NCBI RefSeq assembly: GCF_050948175.1
Contig: NC_135205.1
Location: 7,105,795-7,169,794, forward strand
Direction: 5' to 3'
Length of the DNA: 64,000 nucleotides
Source of the DNA: Xylocopa sonorina
Taxonomy: Eukaryota; Arthropoda; Insecta; Hymenoptera; Apidae
Shown: positions 13,177 to 25,100 of the stretch, piece after piece
Layout of the letters: each line of letters opens with the position of its first letter
Numbering within the stretch: position 1 is the first letter of the stretch
Notes under the pieces: model-generated
What the model saw: only the letters and a program-made list of their open reading frames with translations
What the model was told of the DNA's origin: nothing
Databases searched by the model: none
Translations under genes and position numbers: made by a program

Positions 13177-15082
13177 ATTATCATCCAACGTGCGATCGCG
13201 TAGTTAAACGTATAAAAAATCTGTCAAAAATAGAACGGGAGCCACACCTAGAAAATGTCACGGTTGCGAGAACGTTTCAAACTCTCTACTATGGTTCGAT
13301 TTGTAAGGCCTTTTGTGCATATCTCGTTCGGTACTCGAATGTTAACCTTTCTTTCCGCGGCGAACCGCTATTCGTATTTATCTATATATTTAAAAAGTCT
13401 TTTCATTTTCGTTTCTTTTTTTTTTAATTTTCTTTTTTTTTTCTAGTTATCCGACGACTAAAACCGAGTTATCTATCAATATATTCGAAGCTTATACGCT
13501 CGAAATTGTTCTAAATTACCCTCGTTATAAAGGGATTCGCTTAGCTCGCGGCCCTTCGTTCGTATTTTCGATAAAAAAGAAATTCGACATTCGTCCACGT
13601 ACCCGTTTCGAAAAGCCTTCTCTCTACAAGATACGTCGTGAAGCACCTCTTGAACCTCTGCGCGTGGAACAACGATGAAAAAGGAACGTACGCGACTCGA
13701 CCGCTCGAGAACGAAAGAACGGATTCCCGGTTAAGGCCCTTCGGGTAACCCTCCGTACGAAACTTTTCAACTTGTCCGCATTCAATCCACCAGACCCTGC
13801 TCTTAATTTACATATACGCTACCCGAAAATACGTGTGTTCCACCCGTGTCCCGAACTGCATTATTACTGCGATTAATATGTACCTATATAAATTCGAAGC
13901 ACTTGGGTTGCGATTCAGGTTTCAAGTCGTCTCGTCGATTAATCTTTAATTAACCTGTATTCGTATGAGTGTATGCCTATACCGTTGCCGTGTGCCTATG
14001 TCTGTTGCGATTGCGATCTAACCGTACGCGTACACACACGTACACCACCCTTGTCCACGAGCCACCGAACGGTTGCTAATTAAAAGAACTGCTTCGCTTT
14101 TCGGACCTCCAGTCATCAATTAAGAATATTCGTACTCTGAAGTGATTTCGAAAAGAAAATTTAGTGTCCGATCACTCGTGGACCCAAGTATGCATTATGA
14201 ACACGAGGAGATTTTCTCTGTATTCCTCCCTCTGGTATCCGTTCACCACGCTCGCATACGCGAAAGTATAATATCTAGAAAATTTCCATACGCACAATTT
14301 TTCATCCGCGTGCTTATTAACCTGTGTGTGTGTATGTGGCATGTACGGAGGTATATAAATACATACATCACTCTATGCGTACGTATATGCGAGAAGAAAA
14401 CTTGCGTCCCGAAAGGTCGTTCCATCTTATGATTAGATCGCTATATATATTTTATCTGTTATCGTTTCTCAATTATCTCTTTTTCCTCTTTTTCTATTTC
14501 TTTTAATATAGCCCGTACAAAGTATGTATATAAACGAATACTGTTACCTACAAATGTAATGAACACATTGTTTTGCCTTTTCTTTTTCTTTTTAGTCTCC
14601 CTTCGCGAGGGCACCGCTCTCGCTTCTCTGCCGCCTCCTCCCAACCCCAACGGTAACGCGACTTCCGGTAAATTTCTGCGATCGGCCGCGGCGACGACAC
14701 GTCTTACTCAATGCGCGTCCAACGTATCAAATATTCTAACCGCCTGCTCCGCTTTCATTTTTTTTCCCGTTAATTACAATATACATAGACATATATATTC
14801 ATATCTTCAACGTAATCTAGTAATAATATTATCCCTACCGTAATATATATATTCCCTCTTTTCATCACTTTTAATTAATCTTTAAACGGTTGCTAAATAG
14901 CGAAATATATATGCAATTAGAAATCTCACGCCTCCAAAATATCGCACCAACGATCAATTCGTAGTGATAAGGTTTACGTTTTCCTTCTGCAAACCTCCTG
15001 CACCCCCCAAAAACCGCGCCCTTTCTCTCCTCCTTTGCTCCATCCTAAGAATCCATCATCGGTATCATTATTTATCATTATT

Positions 15083-15145
15083 ATACATGTATATATACAC
15101 ACGTATATATGTATATATACACACATATATATATCTATATACCAT
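15083..15145. repeat. Interrupted (TA)n/(CA)n low-complexity tract
   Basis: Alternating TATA and ACAC blocks over about 60 bp. Confidence 0.75.
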
Positions 15146-16610
15146 AGCAATGAAATGCTGCTATAAAAACTCGTAACAGTAATAATAGTTATAGTGGTGA
15201 TAATGTGAGATGTATTAATAATAGTTAATCATAATACCTAATAATGTTAAAGTCAGTAATTAGTAGCTTTACCTTTTTTCTTGTTCACGCTTACACTCAC
15301 TCTCTCTCTCTTTCTCTTGTTATCAATCATTTCTCCTTTCTCTCTTACAAACACTAACGCGCTTCTCCTATATAATAATTTGCTATACGTATGCATATAA
15401 ACGCCTGTACGTTACGTATGCGTGCGTGTACATATCATCCTATACAAGTATTTACACACGTTTAAAAGCGTAGCCAGTCCTCCGAGAACCCAACGAGGAA
15501 GAAGACTTTCTTCTCTGCTCCTATAAAATTCCATGTTGCAGTCCACCACCCACAATTCGCAAACGTCCGCAGTAACAAACGAATGAACCGAAATAAATCT
15601 ACTTGATGCCGTCCATAATGGAATTGAAAGGGAAGACACGCGATGATGCATCGAAATCTTTCATTCGGCCAGTAATTGTACTTGAACCTCGTTTTTCTAA
15701 AATCGCCCCCTTCCTTCGTTGTAACAACAAAATTAACGATTCATCATGAAAGCGTTCATCCGCGCCGTTTCTCTTATTGCACCCGTTTTAAGAAGTATCT
15801 AATAAAATGGCGCGTTTTCCCACACGAGAAGTCGACGGAAGGAAGGGCACGGGAGCTCGAAAAAAATGGTGACGGAATTGAATACCTTTTTATAAACTCC
15901 CCGGGGGTTAAATGAAGTATTCCAATCATTGCTCCCTAGCGTTGCATTCGTTTCGTGGTAGCGCTAATTAGAAAAACGAGGAAGAAGTCGCGTTAATCAA
16001 TTTTGCATTTCGACAAAAAAAAAAGGTTAAGTAATCAAATACGAAAAGATCGACGATTATGAAAAGAAATGTCAAGTAATGAGTTAAACGAACAAAAGCG
16101 TTCGTTTCAAGCGTTCGTTCGAGCGTGTTAAGCGGTCGATACTTGGATACGATGAAAAGATCCTAAATAACAAAACTTGTGAGGTGCTACCTAGTATGGA
16201 TGCGGCGCTGAATCCCGATAGAGGTTCGTGCCTAAAGTCTATAATACTCTGATTTTCGATGAAAATTTCAACCTACCGATGCAGTTAGACGCAAATTTCT
16301 AAAGCGTATCGCCGTTGCCTCCGCCGATGTCTCTTTAATACGTTATCTTGCTTCCTTCTCCCCTTAAACTAATATCGGATAGAGAGTTCTATGTCGAGGT
16401 TAAGTCGTCTTGTTTGCCAAATTGTAAATGTTAATCACGCCGTGTCTGCCTGCACGCCTGCCTGACCGAAAACAAATCCAAGAAGCCTTGACACTGCGTA
16501 CGCAGAGGGCTGTAACGAGCTCAGTCCACGGAACTTCAAGCGCAAATGCGACCACAGAAAATAGAGGGATTGTCGTGAAATCCGTTTACCAGACGATGAT
16601 TTTGAAACCA

Positions 16611-16616
16611 TTTAAT
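16611..16616 (-). terminator. ATTAAA polyadenylation-signal candidate for Myc
   Basis: TTTAAT on the plus strand equals ATTAAA on the minus strand, about 1.85 kb past the Myc stop codon. It is the nearest common poly(A) variant downstream that I saw. It lies in an AT-rich palindrome, so it may be chance. Confidence 0.2.
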
Positions 16617-18196
16617 TAAAAAGTTGGATGGCATCGGCACTAACGTCTCATTGGTAGCGAGTCGATCGGTAGTCGATCGACGTCTCCTTTCGCCACTCTC
16701 CGTAAGATCTCTTAAATACGCTAATTTCTATATGTATATATATATATATCTGTGTTCTATGTACGCGTATTCGTCGTATATCGGATGCGAGCAGTTTTCT
16801 ACCTACACACATCGTGACTCACGCTCTCTCACCTAGTTGCAAGACTCCCAGAATACCAAGCAGCACTTTATCTCAGACACACCGGTGCATGCAGTCAGAG
16901 GCGTGACACGTCGGAACGTAAAGATCGCACAGCGATCATCGATCGATCGGCGAACAGCTACTATTAGCGAGACCGTTGAAGAAAAACCGCGAAATCGCAA
17001 CGGAGAAAACAATGGAATTCGAGGAGGAAGAGATTTGTTGAATAGGTATTGTTGCTTCATCGCAACCAGTCACCCGTGATTGCTTTTTCCCTGCAAAATG
17101 GCATTATCAAACGCATTTCCCATCCGTAACACGGAACAAGCTTCTCCCTCGATTCTAGACCGTGCTCGTTCAATCGATTTCGGACCGCAAACGGATCTAT
17201 CCGATCGTCTACGCTGCAAATGCCGATCTTTTAAAATAGTTTTCATTGTGAAATTGGTTTCACGTATCGTCGTCGTGCCGTCTTTCCATCTCCATCTCCA
17301 TCTCCAAAACTCGTTCGATAAACGACGAAATTCACGTACCCCGTTTGGGTAACGACGCGTCGAAGCCACTACTCGATAGAAAATTACTACTGGTAGAAAA
17401 GCGTTACTCTCCCTTTCTACTACTCTTTGCTGTGAGTTATCGAAGCAAGTTTTGGAAATTCCCTCTTTTGTTCTTTTCGTAAAAACAATAGGGAATCTGC
17501 ACGTGGAAACCGGTTCAGCTCGGAAATATAGTTAGCCAGGAACTGTTCCTCGACGAGGCATGCAGACTGTACTTAGCAAAAGGGAAATTTCAAACGCCGT
17601 TGAGACCGAACAATCCCACTCGACTCGAATCAATACCATCGAAAGTTATTGCGTAACGTTTTTTGCTTTTTGTTTCCCTATTAGGATCTGTCGCGACACG
17701 AATCTAAATGCAAGTCTTTTACGAAGAGAGGTGCGCGCGTTGCGCGGTGTAAAAGCTCGAGAAATGCTTGATAAAAATGGTGATTCGTTTCGTGGCTGTT
17801 GTGTGTCCGATCTCCTCGTACGATTTGAATATCATCTCCGGTGGCTTGCCGCGTACCTTTTTTCTTATCTCTAAAACACTTTCCAAGCTGAACGGAAACC
17901 GATCGTAGTCCGCAATGTTGCAAAATGAAAAGAAACAACGAAAAGTAAACTAGTCGTTTTTCACCCTTATTTTCTAAACTCGAGCTAAATTCAATTCGAC
18001 GTCCTCTCCCAGTTATACATACGTATATAAATATCTTGGATTTTTCTGAGCGTACTCGTTCTTGTTGGCGAGTTGGTCGGTATGCGTTTGATAGATGCCG
18101 TAGTCCGAGTGAGTAGACTCTCCCTGTTGGCTATACGGTAACGAATATTCGAAGGTTCGTTAAATCCGAATCGAATGGTGTTTCTCCTGGTGTGTA

Positions 18197-18222
18197 CTCT
18201 CTCTCTTTCTCTCTCTCTCTCT
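18197..18222. repeat. (CT)n microsatellite in Myc 3' UTR
   Basis: CT units with one interruption; in the Myc transcript this reads as a GA tract. It directly abuts the GGTTC array. Confidence 0.85.
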
Positions 18223-18225
18223 GTC

Positions 18226-18260
18226 GAACCGAACCGAACCGAACCGAACCGAACCGAACC
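18226..18260. repeat. (GAACC)7 array; GGTTC x7 in the Myc transcript
   Basis: Seven perfect pentanucleotide copies, 207-241 nt past the Myc stop codon. Confidence 0.92.
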
Positions 18261-18274
18261 GCCTTTTTCGTTCC

Positions 18275-18342
18275 CTTCGAACAGCGCTCCGGGGTTCGTA
18301 TACGTATACGTGTACGTATACGCGGTGAGGCGCTGTTCGAAG
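18275..18342 (-). repeat. Nested inverted repeat (hairpin) in Myc 3' UTR
   Basis: Outer arms are a perfect 13-bp inverted repeat: CTTCGAACAGCGC at 18275-18287 and GCGCTGTTCGAAG at 18330-18342. Inside are perfect 10-bp arms CGTATACGTA (18297-18306) and TACGTATACG (18313-18322) around a 6-nt loop. The intervening bases are unpaired. In RNA this would make a two-storey hairpin of about 68 nt beginning 125 nt after the stop codon. Function is unknown. It could be an RNA element, a cruciform-prone DNA repeat, or a small-RNA precursor. Confidence 0.75.
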
Positions 18343-18466
18343 CGGTTCTCCTCCGCGAGCAAAAGGCAAGAGACAGTCAGAGTCAGAGTCAGAGCCAGTT
18401 TTACTCGCGAGGAAACGAGGGTTTGCCGGCGATCTCAGTTGTGCGCGCGTTGCGATCATCTCTCGC

Positions 18467-19137
18467 TCAACGCGTCATGGCGAGACTCCTCCGCAGATGG
18501 CTGAGCCTTGCCCGTAGCTTGTCCTGTCGCCGTTTCAGCTCGGCCACCTTGGCCACGGTGATCTGACCGATCTCGGTCAACATATCACAGTACACAGCCG
18601 CTTGCCTGAGGATCGCGACTTTCGGCGCCTTCTCCTTGGTCTCGACCGCGGGCACCAGCACCCGTAGCTCCTCGAACGCGTTCCGCAGCTCTATCCGCCT
18701 CTGACGTTCCATGTTGTTGTGCAGGCTCCTCTTCTCGGTGTCGAGCTCGTCGTCCGACGAGCTCCTCGATGTCGTCGACATGGTCAGCTTCATCGTCGGC
18801 GACAACGCGGACGACACGGACAACGTCGATAACGTGGACGACGTCGACGAGGCCGACGAGGTCGACGAGGTCGTTGACATGCATCGTCCTACCTTGTTTC
18901 TCCTCTGGTAGGTCCTGTGTCGGGCTCGTTTCGCTGGTTTCGGCTCCGGCTGGGCGGTCCGTTTCCGCGCTGGATTCGAGGGCGGTCTGCCGCGTGGTCT
19001 CGGCCCCGGTGCTTTCTCTTTGAACGCGGTCTTCACTGTTAACTGGAAGTGCTGCTGGTCGGCCAGGCTCGGGTACGTCGGTAGCGCTGCCGGTCTACAC
19101 GGTTTCTCGCAGCTCACCACGTCGATCTCTTCCTCCT
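18467..19137 (-). other. Myc: Myc coding exon 3 (MBIIIa, AT-hook-like core, bHLH-LZ)
   Basis: The acceptor is TTGTTACAG|AGGAGG with the exon starting at 19137. The first two bases complete the Glu codon split by the intron. It encodes residues 260-482 and ends SLAMTR-TGA at 18469-18467. The Ser/Thr linker is encoded by CGTCGACGA-like near-repeats around 18770-18880. This explains the low stop density on the opposite strand, where apparent long ORFs are shadows. Confidence 0.95.
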
Positions 19138-22100
19138 CTGTAACAACCCGAATCACGACAAACCTTTACAACATCTCGTTACGTAACATGTCACTGGTAT
19201 CGAAGGGTGGAAAAAAGTTAAAGAGAAGAAGAAGAAGAAGCAGCAAGGATCGATGAATGGCAGAGGATGAGCACGTGACGGATGCGGAGGCGTTCGAAGG
19301 GTCATACGACACCGTGGGCGTTTCTACAAACTGTGTCATTCGTGGCCGTCTGGCACAATCAGTGGAAATCCGGTTGGTCCAGATTCTCCTTTGCCTTTGA
19401 TACCGATCGGCATACAATTGGTCAATGTCAACGGATCGCGTGACAATGGACTCCTCTCTTCTCGACCATTGACCAACTCCGTTATTAATTACGTATTTAC
19501 GGAATAAGGACAACGGGAGCTGGTTCTTAACGAAGGAATCCGACGATCGAGAATCCATCGTCGATTCGAACCGTGAAGCCGCGATTCACGGTTAGAAACG
19601 TTTCTCTCGTCTGACTCCGGTTCCCCTCCTCGCTTTACCAACGCTACACTTTCATGCAGCAATGTTAATATATTCGCCGACTTATTCGCTACCTTTCGGT
19701 AATTGAACTCGAGCGCGAGACAGAGAGAAATAGAAATATGGAACGCAGGCATCGCACGGTTGCGAGATCGTACGCGCAACGAACTTGACCTGAAATCGGA
19801 AATCGAGAAGAATTTTCTTATTCCTCGTCCTTCTCCTCCGATTTGAATTAAAAAAATTCCTCGCTAGAGTATGCCTTCGAGCGCGTCACGGTCGGCCTGC
19901 AGAAAATGTTCCCCCGTCTTCCGGTTTCACTTTGCCTGGCTGTTGCAATCGCAGCGTGAACTTTTAATTAATGTCGATAACCTGGACAAAATTGATACCT
20001 TGTCACTTTTCTACTTTCGATCGCACCTATTCCATTCGAATACGTGTCAGACCGGTTACCAATTCAGCGACGCGAATATGTGCGGTAACAAAAAGGAAGC
20101 GAAAAAATAAAAAAAAGAATGAAAAATAAGAGTAAATATGTTACTAGGTGAGCATTTAACCGGACGCAGAACGGTTCCATTTAAAGCCGCGAACGGATCG
20201 TCTCTCGAGGAACGAGGAAGAAGAAGCGAAACGAGGGACAGACACGCCGCGTATTCTGGTGCGCGAGGGAACGAATGCAGGCGGCAGAATCGTAATCACG
20301 CACGCCGCTTCCACGTGTTCCTTCGCCGTGCCGGTTTAGCCAGACGCACGAATCTTCCCGAAACTGGCGCTTAGCCAGGTCGTCGGTGAGCAACTGCGAA
20401 AAGGCGCGAAACCTCTAAAAATAACCGTGGCAGCCACCTAATGTGACTACAGAAGGTGGTGGTACCGGTACACGGTACATAAACGACGCTGCGCGAGAGA
20501 GGAATCACCACTTCCCTCTTGGTCCCGTCTCCGTTCCCCTGGAATAGAGCAGACTTTAAACTCCTCCGGCACACGTGCCGAGACTATTTTCGTTTCACTT
20601 CGGACTACAGATCCCGGTTTTTCACTCTCCTCCTCTCCCTGCTCCCCTCGGATTTAAAAAAAAAAAAAATAAAAAGTAAAGACAGTATTCAAATGGCAAC
20701 TCTCGCAAGCGTTGCAAGTTGTGCACTCTGAATTTTCATTGGGGCATGGCACGCGCGTCACCCGTCTATTGTATACGAAGTGTCATCATTTGGAATAATT
20801 GATGCGTCTTCGGGAACATCGTATTGTCCGAGAGGCATGCACGTAACACAGCGTAGGTCACGATTTTCAAAATCAGATTCACGAGACGAAACGATCCATC
20901 GCGCGTTAGAATCGTCTCTCTCAACCTACCCCAACTGGTCCAAAATTAGCAGAAAATGCGGACGCGAAACCAGGAAGCGGGCGTAATCGTGCTCGTACGA
21001 GAAGAAGGACAAGAATGGAAGAAAGAGCATGGCGAACGAGCGCGTGCACGTGCTATGTATAGTATGGACGCGCGCGTGACACACCGCGCGGCCCGGCGTC
21101 CGTTCACGAGAGAACGGCGGCGGGCACGGCGTCGCCGCGTCGCGTCGCGTCGCGTCGCGACGCGTCGATTCGGAGCACGCCTTCGCGGCAAGAGAAAAGT
21201 TCGAAGCGCGGTTGCTCCGTGAAAAAGAGGTGGACTGCCGTGTGTAGGTATATACGGTACGGCGAACAGAGGGAGGGGCGTGAATTCACGGCAGCACGTG
21301 CAACCGCGTAAGAGCGACCTTGGGGGTCAGTGCTCTCCGCGTAAGCAGGCCATAGTAGAGTACGTCGACGCGAATCGATCGACTGTCCTTTCTCGTTGGG
21401 ATAGTCGGCCGCGAGACGAGAGACACGGCTGGTGGGGAGAAGTTTTCACGATATCGAGCGGCTCCGGCCACCCTGACCGCCCTGCTCGCCCGCCCCGTTA
21501 GTGGCGGAAGTGCTCCGAAAAATCTGCGGACGGTACAAAACGCTGCAAAATTTTCCTCTTTTTACGCGTTAAATTAGCGGTACAAGTTACAACTGATGTA
21601 TGCGCAACAAAAACGTTTACTCTTCTCTGCTTTTTCGAAGCCCTTTTGACGGATCGCGCGTTCAGCGATTTGTCAGTGGATTTCGGGGTGGGCGCGGCAC
21701 CCGTCTGGCTCGACGAACGTTTCGCTGGTAGCTGTGTGGCGTCGTACGGTCGACGACGCGGCGTTACGTATAGGGAAAATATAATGCGCGGAACGAGGGC
21801 GGCGGTAACCCCCGCGTGTGACACGCGCAGTCCGCTTCGCTTTCCAAGTGAACGGATCGTGTATAAATTTCTTTGATCCTGCTCAAAGATAGCCGAGATA
21901 AGCGTCTAAGAGACACGGGAACTGGACTAGCGAGGCCTGTGTATTATAATAAATTATGGAATCCACCCGGACCCGACGTTACAGTGTTCCGTTAGACGGG
22001 TAATAATCATGTTGTACACGCGAAGAACAAACGTTATTATATGGTAGCAGAGACGCGGGCAAAGAATTAACGCTTCAACGTATGCGCGTACACGTGATTC

Positions 22101-25100
22101 TTTCTTTAGTCACGTGAATGCGACTTTAGGCATTAGACGAAGGAGAACCGGATTTTTCCAGAATAATTATCGTGAACCGCGAACTACGCGAAAACCACCG
22201 GTGCAGGTGGGGACAGTTACGCAAATCGTGCAAACGTTAAAATATGTATCGAGTTAAACGTAGCTGCGCCATCGAAGGCCGTGTTATGTCTGATGATAAA
22301 ACCGCGAGGTATCGACGCGGCGCGTTCATTGACGCAAGCCTATAGGGAAAGCGCGAGGAACAACCACGACCTCCGCGCGTGCTCTCACGCCTCCACGAAT
22401 TCTCTATATACTTCTTTACGGATAATCGTTGCCTTTTCGAGTGAGATAATGAAAAAGAAAACAGCTCTGTTAAAAGTCCGCGCGCGTGGACTGCATCGCG
22501 GTGACCCATATCGCGAAACCGATGGATCAACTTTTTCGAGATCACGTAAAAATCTCTCATTGAGAAACTCGGAAGATCCGAGATAAGCATACCATTTAAA
22601 GCCAATCGAGAGAGAGATAACGTCTGACCGTGTCGCGTCGACTTGTAAATATGTTAAATCTAGGGTCGATACGAGCGGTTCAAAGTATAACATTGTCAAC
22701 GCTATCTCTTCTATCGTCTCCTCGTCTTGGTCGTTCGGCCTTGCTTCCACTTGCGAACGGTCGGTAGTATTCCGAGATGACAATCCCTTCTTAAACGCAC
22801 ACGTTTCTCTTCCTGGTCACTCCGCGATATAAGAGGCGGAGCCATAAATCTCGACGTGGCCAAGGCTCCGCTGGTAACGTTGCTGCTGATGCCTCGTACC
22901 GCCAGCCGACTCATCCAGTCCAGTTACGAAATCCTCCAGTCGTTGCTCTCCTTCTCTCCCCGAAAGTCAGGAAAGAACGCGATGGCGAACGCGATGGCGA
23001 ACGCGACTGCATCGTTCCACGCGAGATACGGTTCGCGGGGGACAGAGAAATCGGCCGGTTGCGTGCAAGAACCCGAGCGATATAGCTGTATCTATAAATA
23101 CCTATGCGTATATCTCCGAGGTACGAGGTGAATTTTCTAATTGCCGTGGCTTCTTCGAAACAGCGTACCGTTGATTTAAAGGTAACACGCTAACGACCAA
23201 CCACCACCAGCAGCACCCACGCGCGCGGGTTGGTTTCCCTCGGTATCGTTCTATCCGCGGGCATCCGACGGTCAAGTCCAATTACGAATCCCCGGCACGC
23301 GTGTTCGGCGCTCCGGTATCTACACGGATGCACCTCGAAACCATGCCGCGAGATACTACCTTGGATAACAACCTACGCGAGATACGAAATACGGCAGACG
23401 TATCTGGGGGTATAGTAGCCAGGAAACGACCCGGTGACCAGACACCATTAAGCCCAGCCCACTCGACGAGATACGCCCACGGTACCCGGGTTGCGGGTTG
23501 CACGTTGCGCGTCATCCACGTCGTCGCGCCGTTCTGACCTCACCTCGCGGATAACCTACGTATGACGTTCTTCTTCTTCTTCTCCAGCGTGCCACGCGAT
23601 ATTACCTCCGCGTACAAGGCCCTATAGGGTAAGCCCGAGACGTGGGAGACCCCGTCTTCTTCTCCTTCCTTGCTCGATCGAATCACAGAAAATGCCAGTT
23701 GCTGCCCGTTCTTACGACCGTCTCTCCTTCCTTTCACCTTCTCTTCCTCTCTCCCTCTTTTTCGTTATCTCTTTCTCCTTTCCTGGTTCGATCGACTCAA
23801 GAGAGTGGAAAAGAGAGAGAGAGAGAGCGAGCGAGAAGGCTGGCACGCCGCCTCGGGAGAACGAGAAATGCAACAAGAAGGAGAGAACCGTCGAGTTACC
23901 ACTCCGATCGAGCAGGGAGAGAGAGAGAGAGGCAGGAAGGAATGTCTGGGCTAACAGTATGCGGGAGGAAGGTGAAAAGAGAGCTTGTGAACCGTCGCGT
24001 CGGCATCCCCAACTGCCCCCACCCTCTGATCCTTCCGTTCACCAATTTCGAATCTCCAATTAGCCATCCTAGTCTACTCCTGATTCTTATCATCGAAAAG
24101 TTTTCTTATCGCAACGGCCGTTCAACATTGAGATCTCCGTGACGGAAATTGAACTTTGTAAGTGAGCAACAGGATCTCTTTGATCGCCGCCGATGGTGCT
24201 CCTACGTTCTCAAATCAGATTTTACCTGTCTGACATTTCGTCCGACCTCCTAATTCTTGGTACGCGTGATCGCAGGCATCCTGGTTCGTCGACCAGACGT
24301 TTGATACGAAAAAAAAGAAGTGACCGTAGATTAATCTACGCCTTTCTCTAGCACCGAAGCTAATCTCTGAGCTAACTTTCGTCAATTTTAAATAATATTG
24401 GAAATTCTTTGGTATTTTCTCTGAAACAATGCGATGGAAAACCAAGTGATAAGATTAAATGGCGAATAACTCAAAACAGGAAATTTTACCACATCCACGG
24501 TGTACGCTGCATATATCTTACCGTTTACCACTTCTTCCGATATGCAAATTCAACGCGTGCAATATTTCCAACCCATCTAACAGGATACAGTGAAAAATAT
24601 GTTCCGTAATTTTATAAAATCAAAGTAAAAGTCTTTGGAACGAGCTAACTCTTCGATCACGATACTTATCGGCAACAGCTGCCGCTCCCACGCGGACGAA
24701 CTTACCGAACGAATGAATGAATTACGTCACAGGAGATGCACTTATACGTAGAGCGACAGGAGTAGTTCCAGCTCAAAAATAGGCGCCCACTTGCTTCTTG
24801 GGGAAAAGACGTAATTATAGACGCCTCGGTGAGAGAGAGAGAAAACGCGCCGCGAACGAGTCACCAAAGGGTGGAGGGTGAGGCGAGGAACGTTCGTAAC
24901 GAGAAAAAGAGAAAGAGAGCGGGAAAACCCGATATCGCCAAGTTAAATTGTTTTGCAATAACCGCAACGACCGTTACGCGCTCACGGGGAAACTGCATTT
25001 CAGTATTATCAGAAGGCAACCCACGTCGGTCGGTGTCGGTACTTAGAGAGTCGGTTTTAATAATAGGATAGCGGGCAAGCGGTTGCGTTTCGTTCCTTTC

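Larger units (their letters stand above)
6448..16600. other. Long T/pyrimidine-tract and AT-repeat rich noncoding block (extended 3' UTR-like)
   Basis: About 10 kb without a recognisable exon. It is distinguished by repeated poly-T/CT tracts on the plus strand (near 7310-7570, 8180-8220, 9440-9475, 13010-13045, 13405-13445, 14460-14510, 14575-14600), (TA)n patches and CGTACG/ACGCGT words. Poly-A tracts also occur (10480-10500, 10640-10660, 10800-10830). This texture resembles very long insect 3' UTRs. It could be the distal 3' UTR of Myc (minus strand), a plus-strand transcript starting near 6.0-6.3 kb, or plain intergenic DNA. Sequence alone does not decide. Confidence 0.35.
16617..18466 (-). 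other. Probable Myc 3' untranslated region
   Basis: Sequence directly after the Myc TGA on the minus strand. It holds a nested inverted repeat (18275-18342), a GGTTC pentanucleotide array and a GA tract (18197-18260), and otherwise no coding potential. The 3' boundary is uncertain; ATTAAA at 16616-16611 is one possible end and AATAAA at 13176-13166 another. Confidence 0.45.
19272..22116. promoter_or_regulatory. Cluster of seven canonical CACGTG E-boxes in the Myc intron
   Basis: Perfect CACGTG at 19272, 20312, 20572, 21047, 21295, 22091 and 22111, seven in under 3 kb. About one per 4 kb is expected for equal base frequencies. Two more are at 29570 and 29602. CACGTG is the preferred Myc/Max, Mad/Max and Mitf/USF site. 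Autoregulation is inferred. Confidence 0.45.

Noticed and set aside
18225..18261. Telomere- or satellite-like repeat (GAACC)n
   Set aside because: Only seven units inside the Myc 3' UTR; not the TTAGG insect telomere repeat.
18711..19023. Plus-strand frames rich in Asp/Val or Ser/Thr over Myc exon 3
   Set aside because: Shadows of the Ser/Thr-rich linker codons of Myc on the other strand.
18992..19156. Myc exon 3 starting at the in-frame ATG at 19156 as an independent 229-codon gene
   Set aside because: The MIRVVT leader is the intron 3' end; the TTACAG acceptor at 19143-19138 and the perfect SDS|EEE join show it is an internal exon.
23642..24142. 166-codon plus frame with RERERER segment
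   Set aside because: The charged segment is a translated GAGAGA repeat and the rest has no motif.
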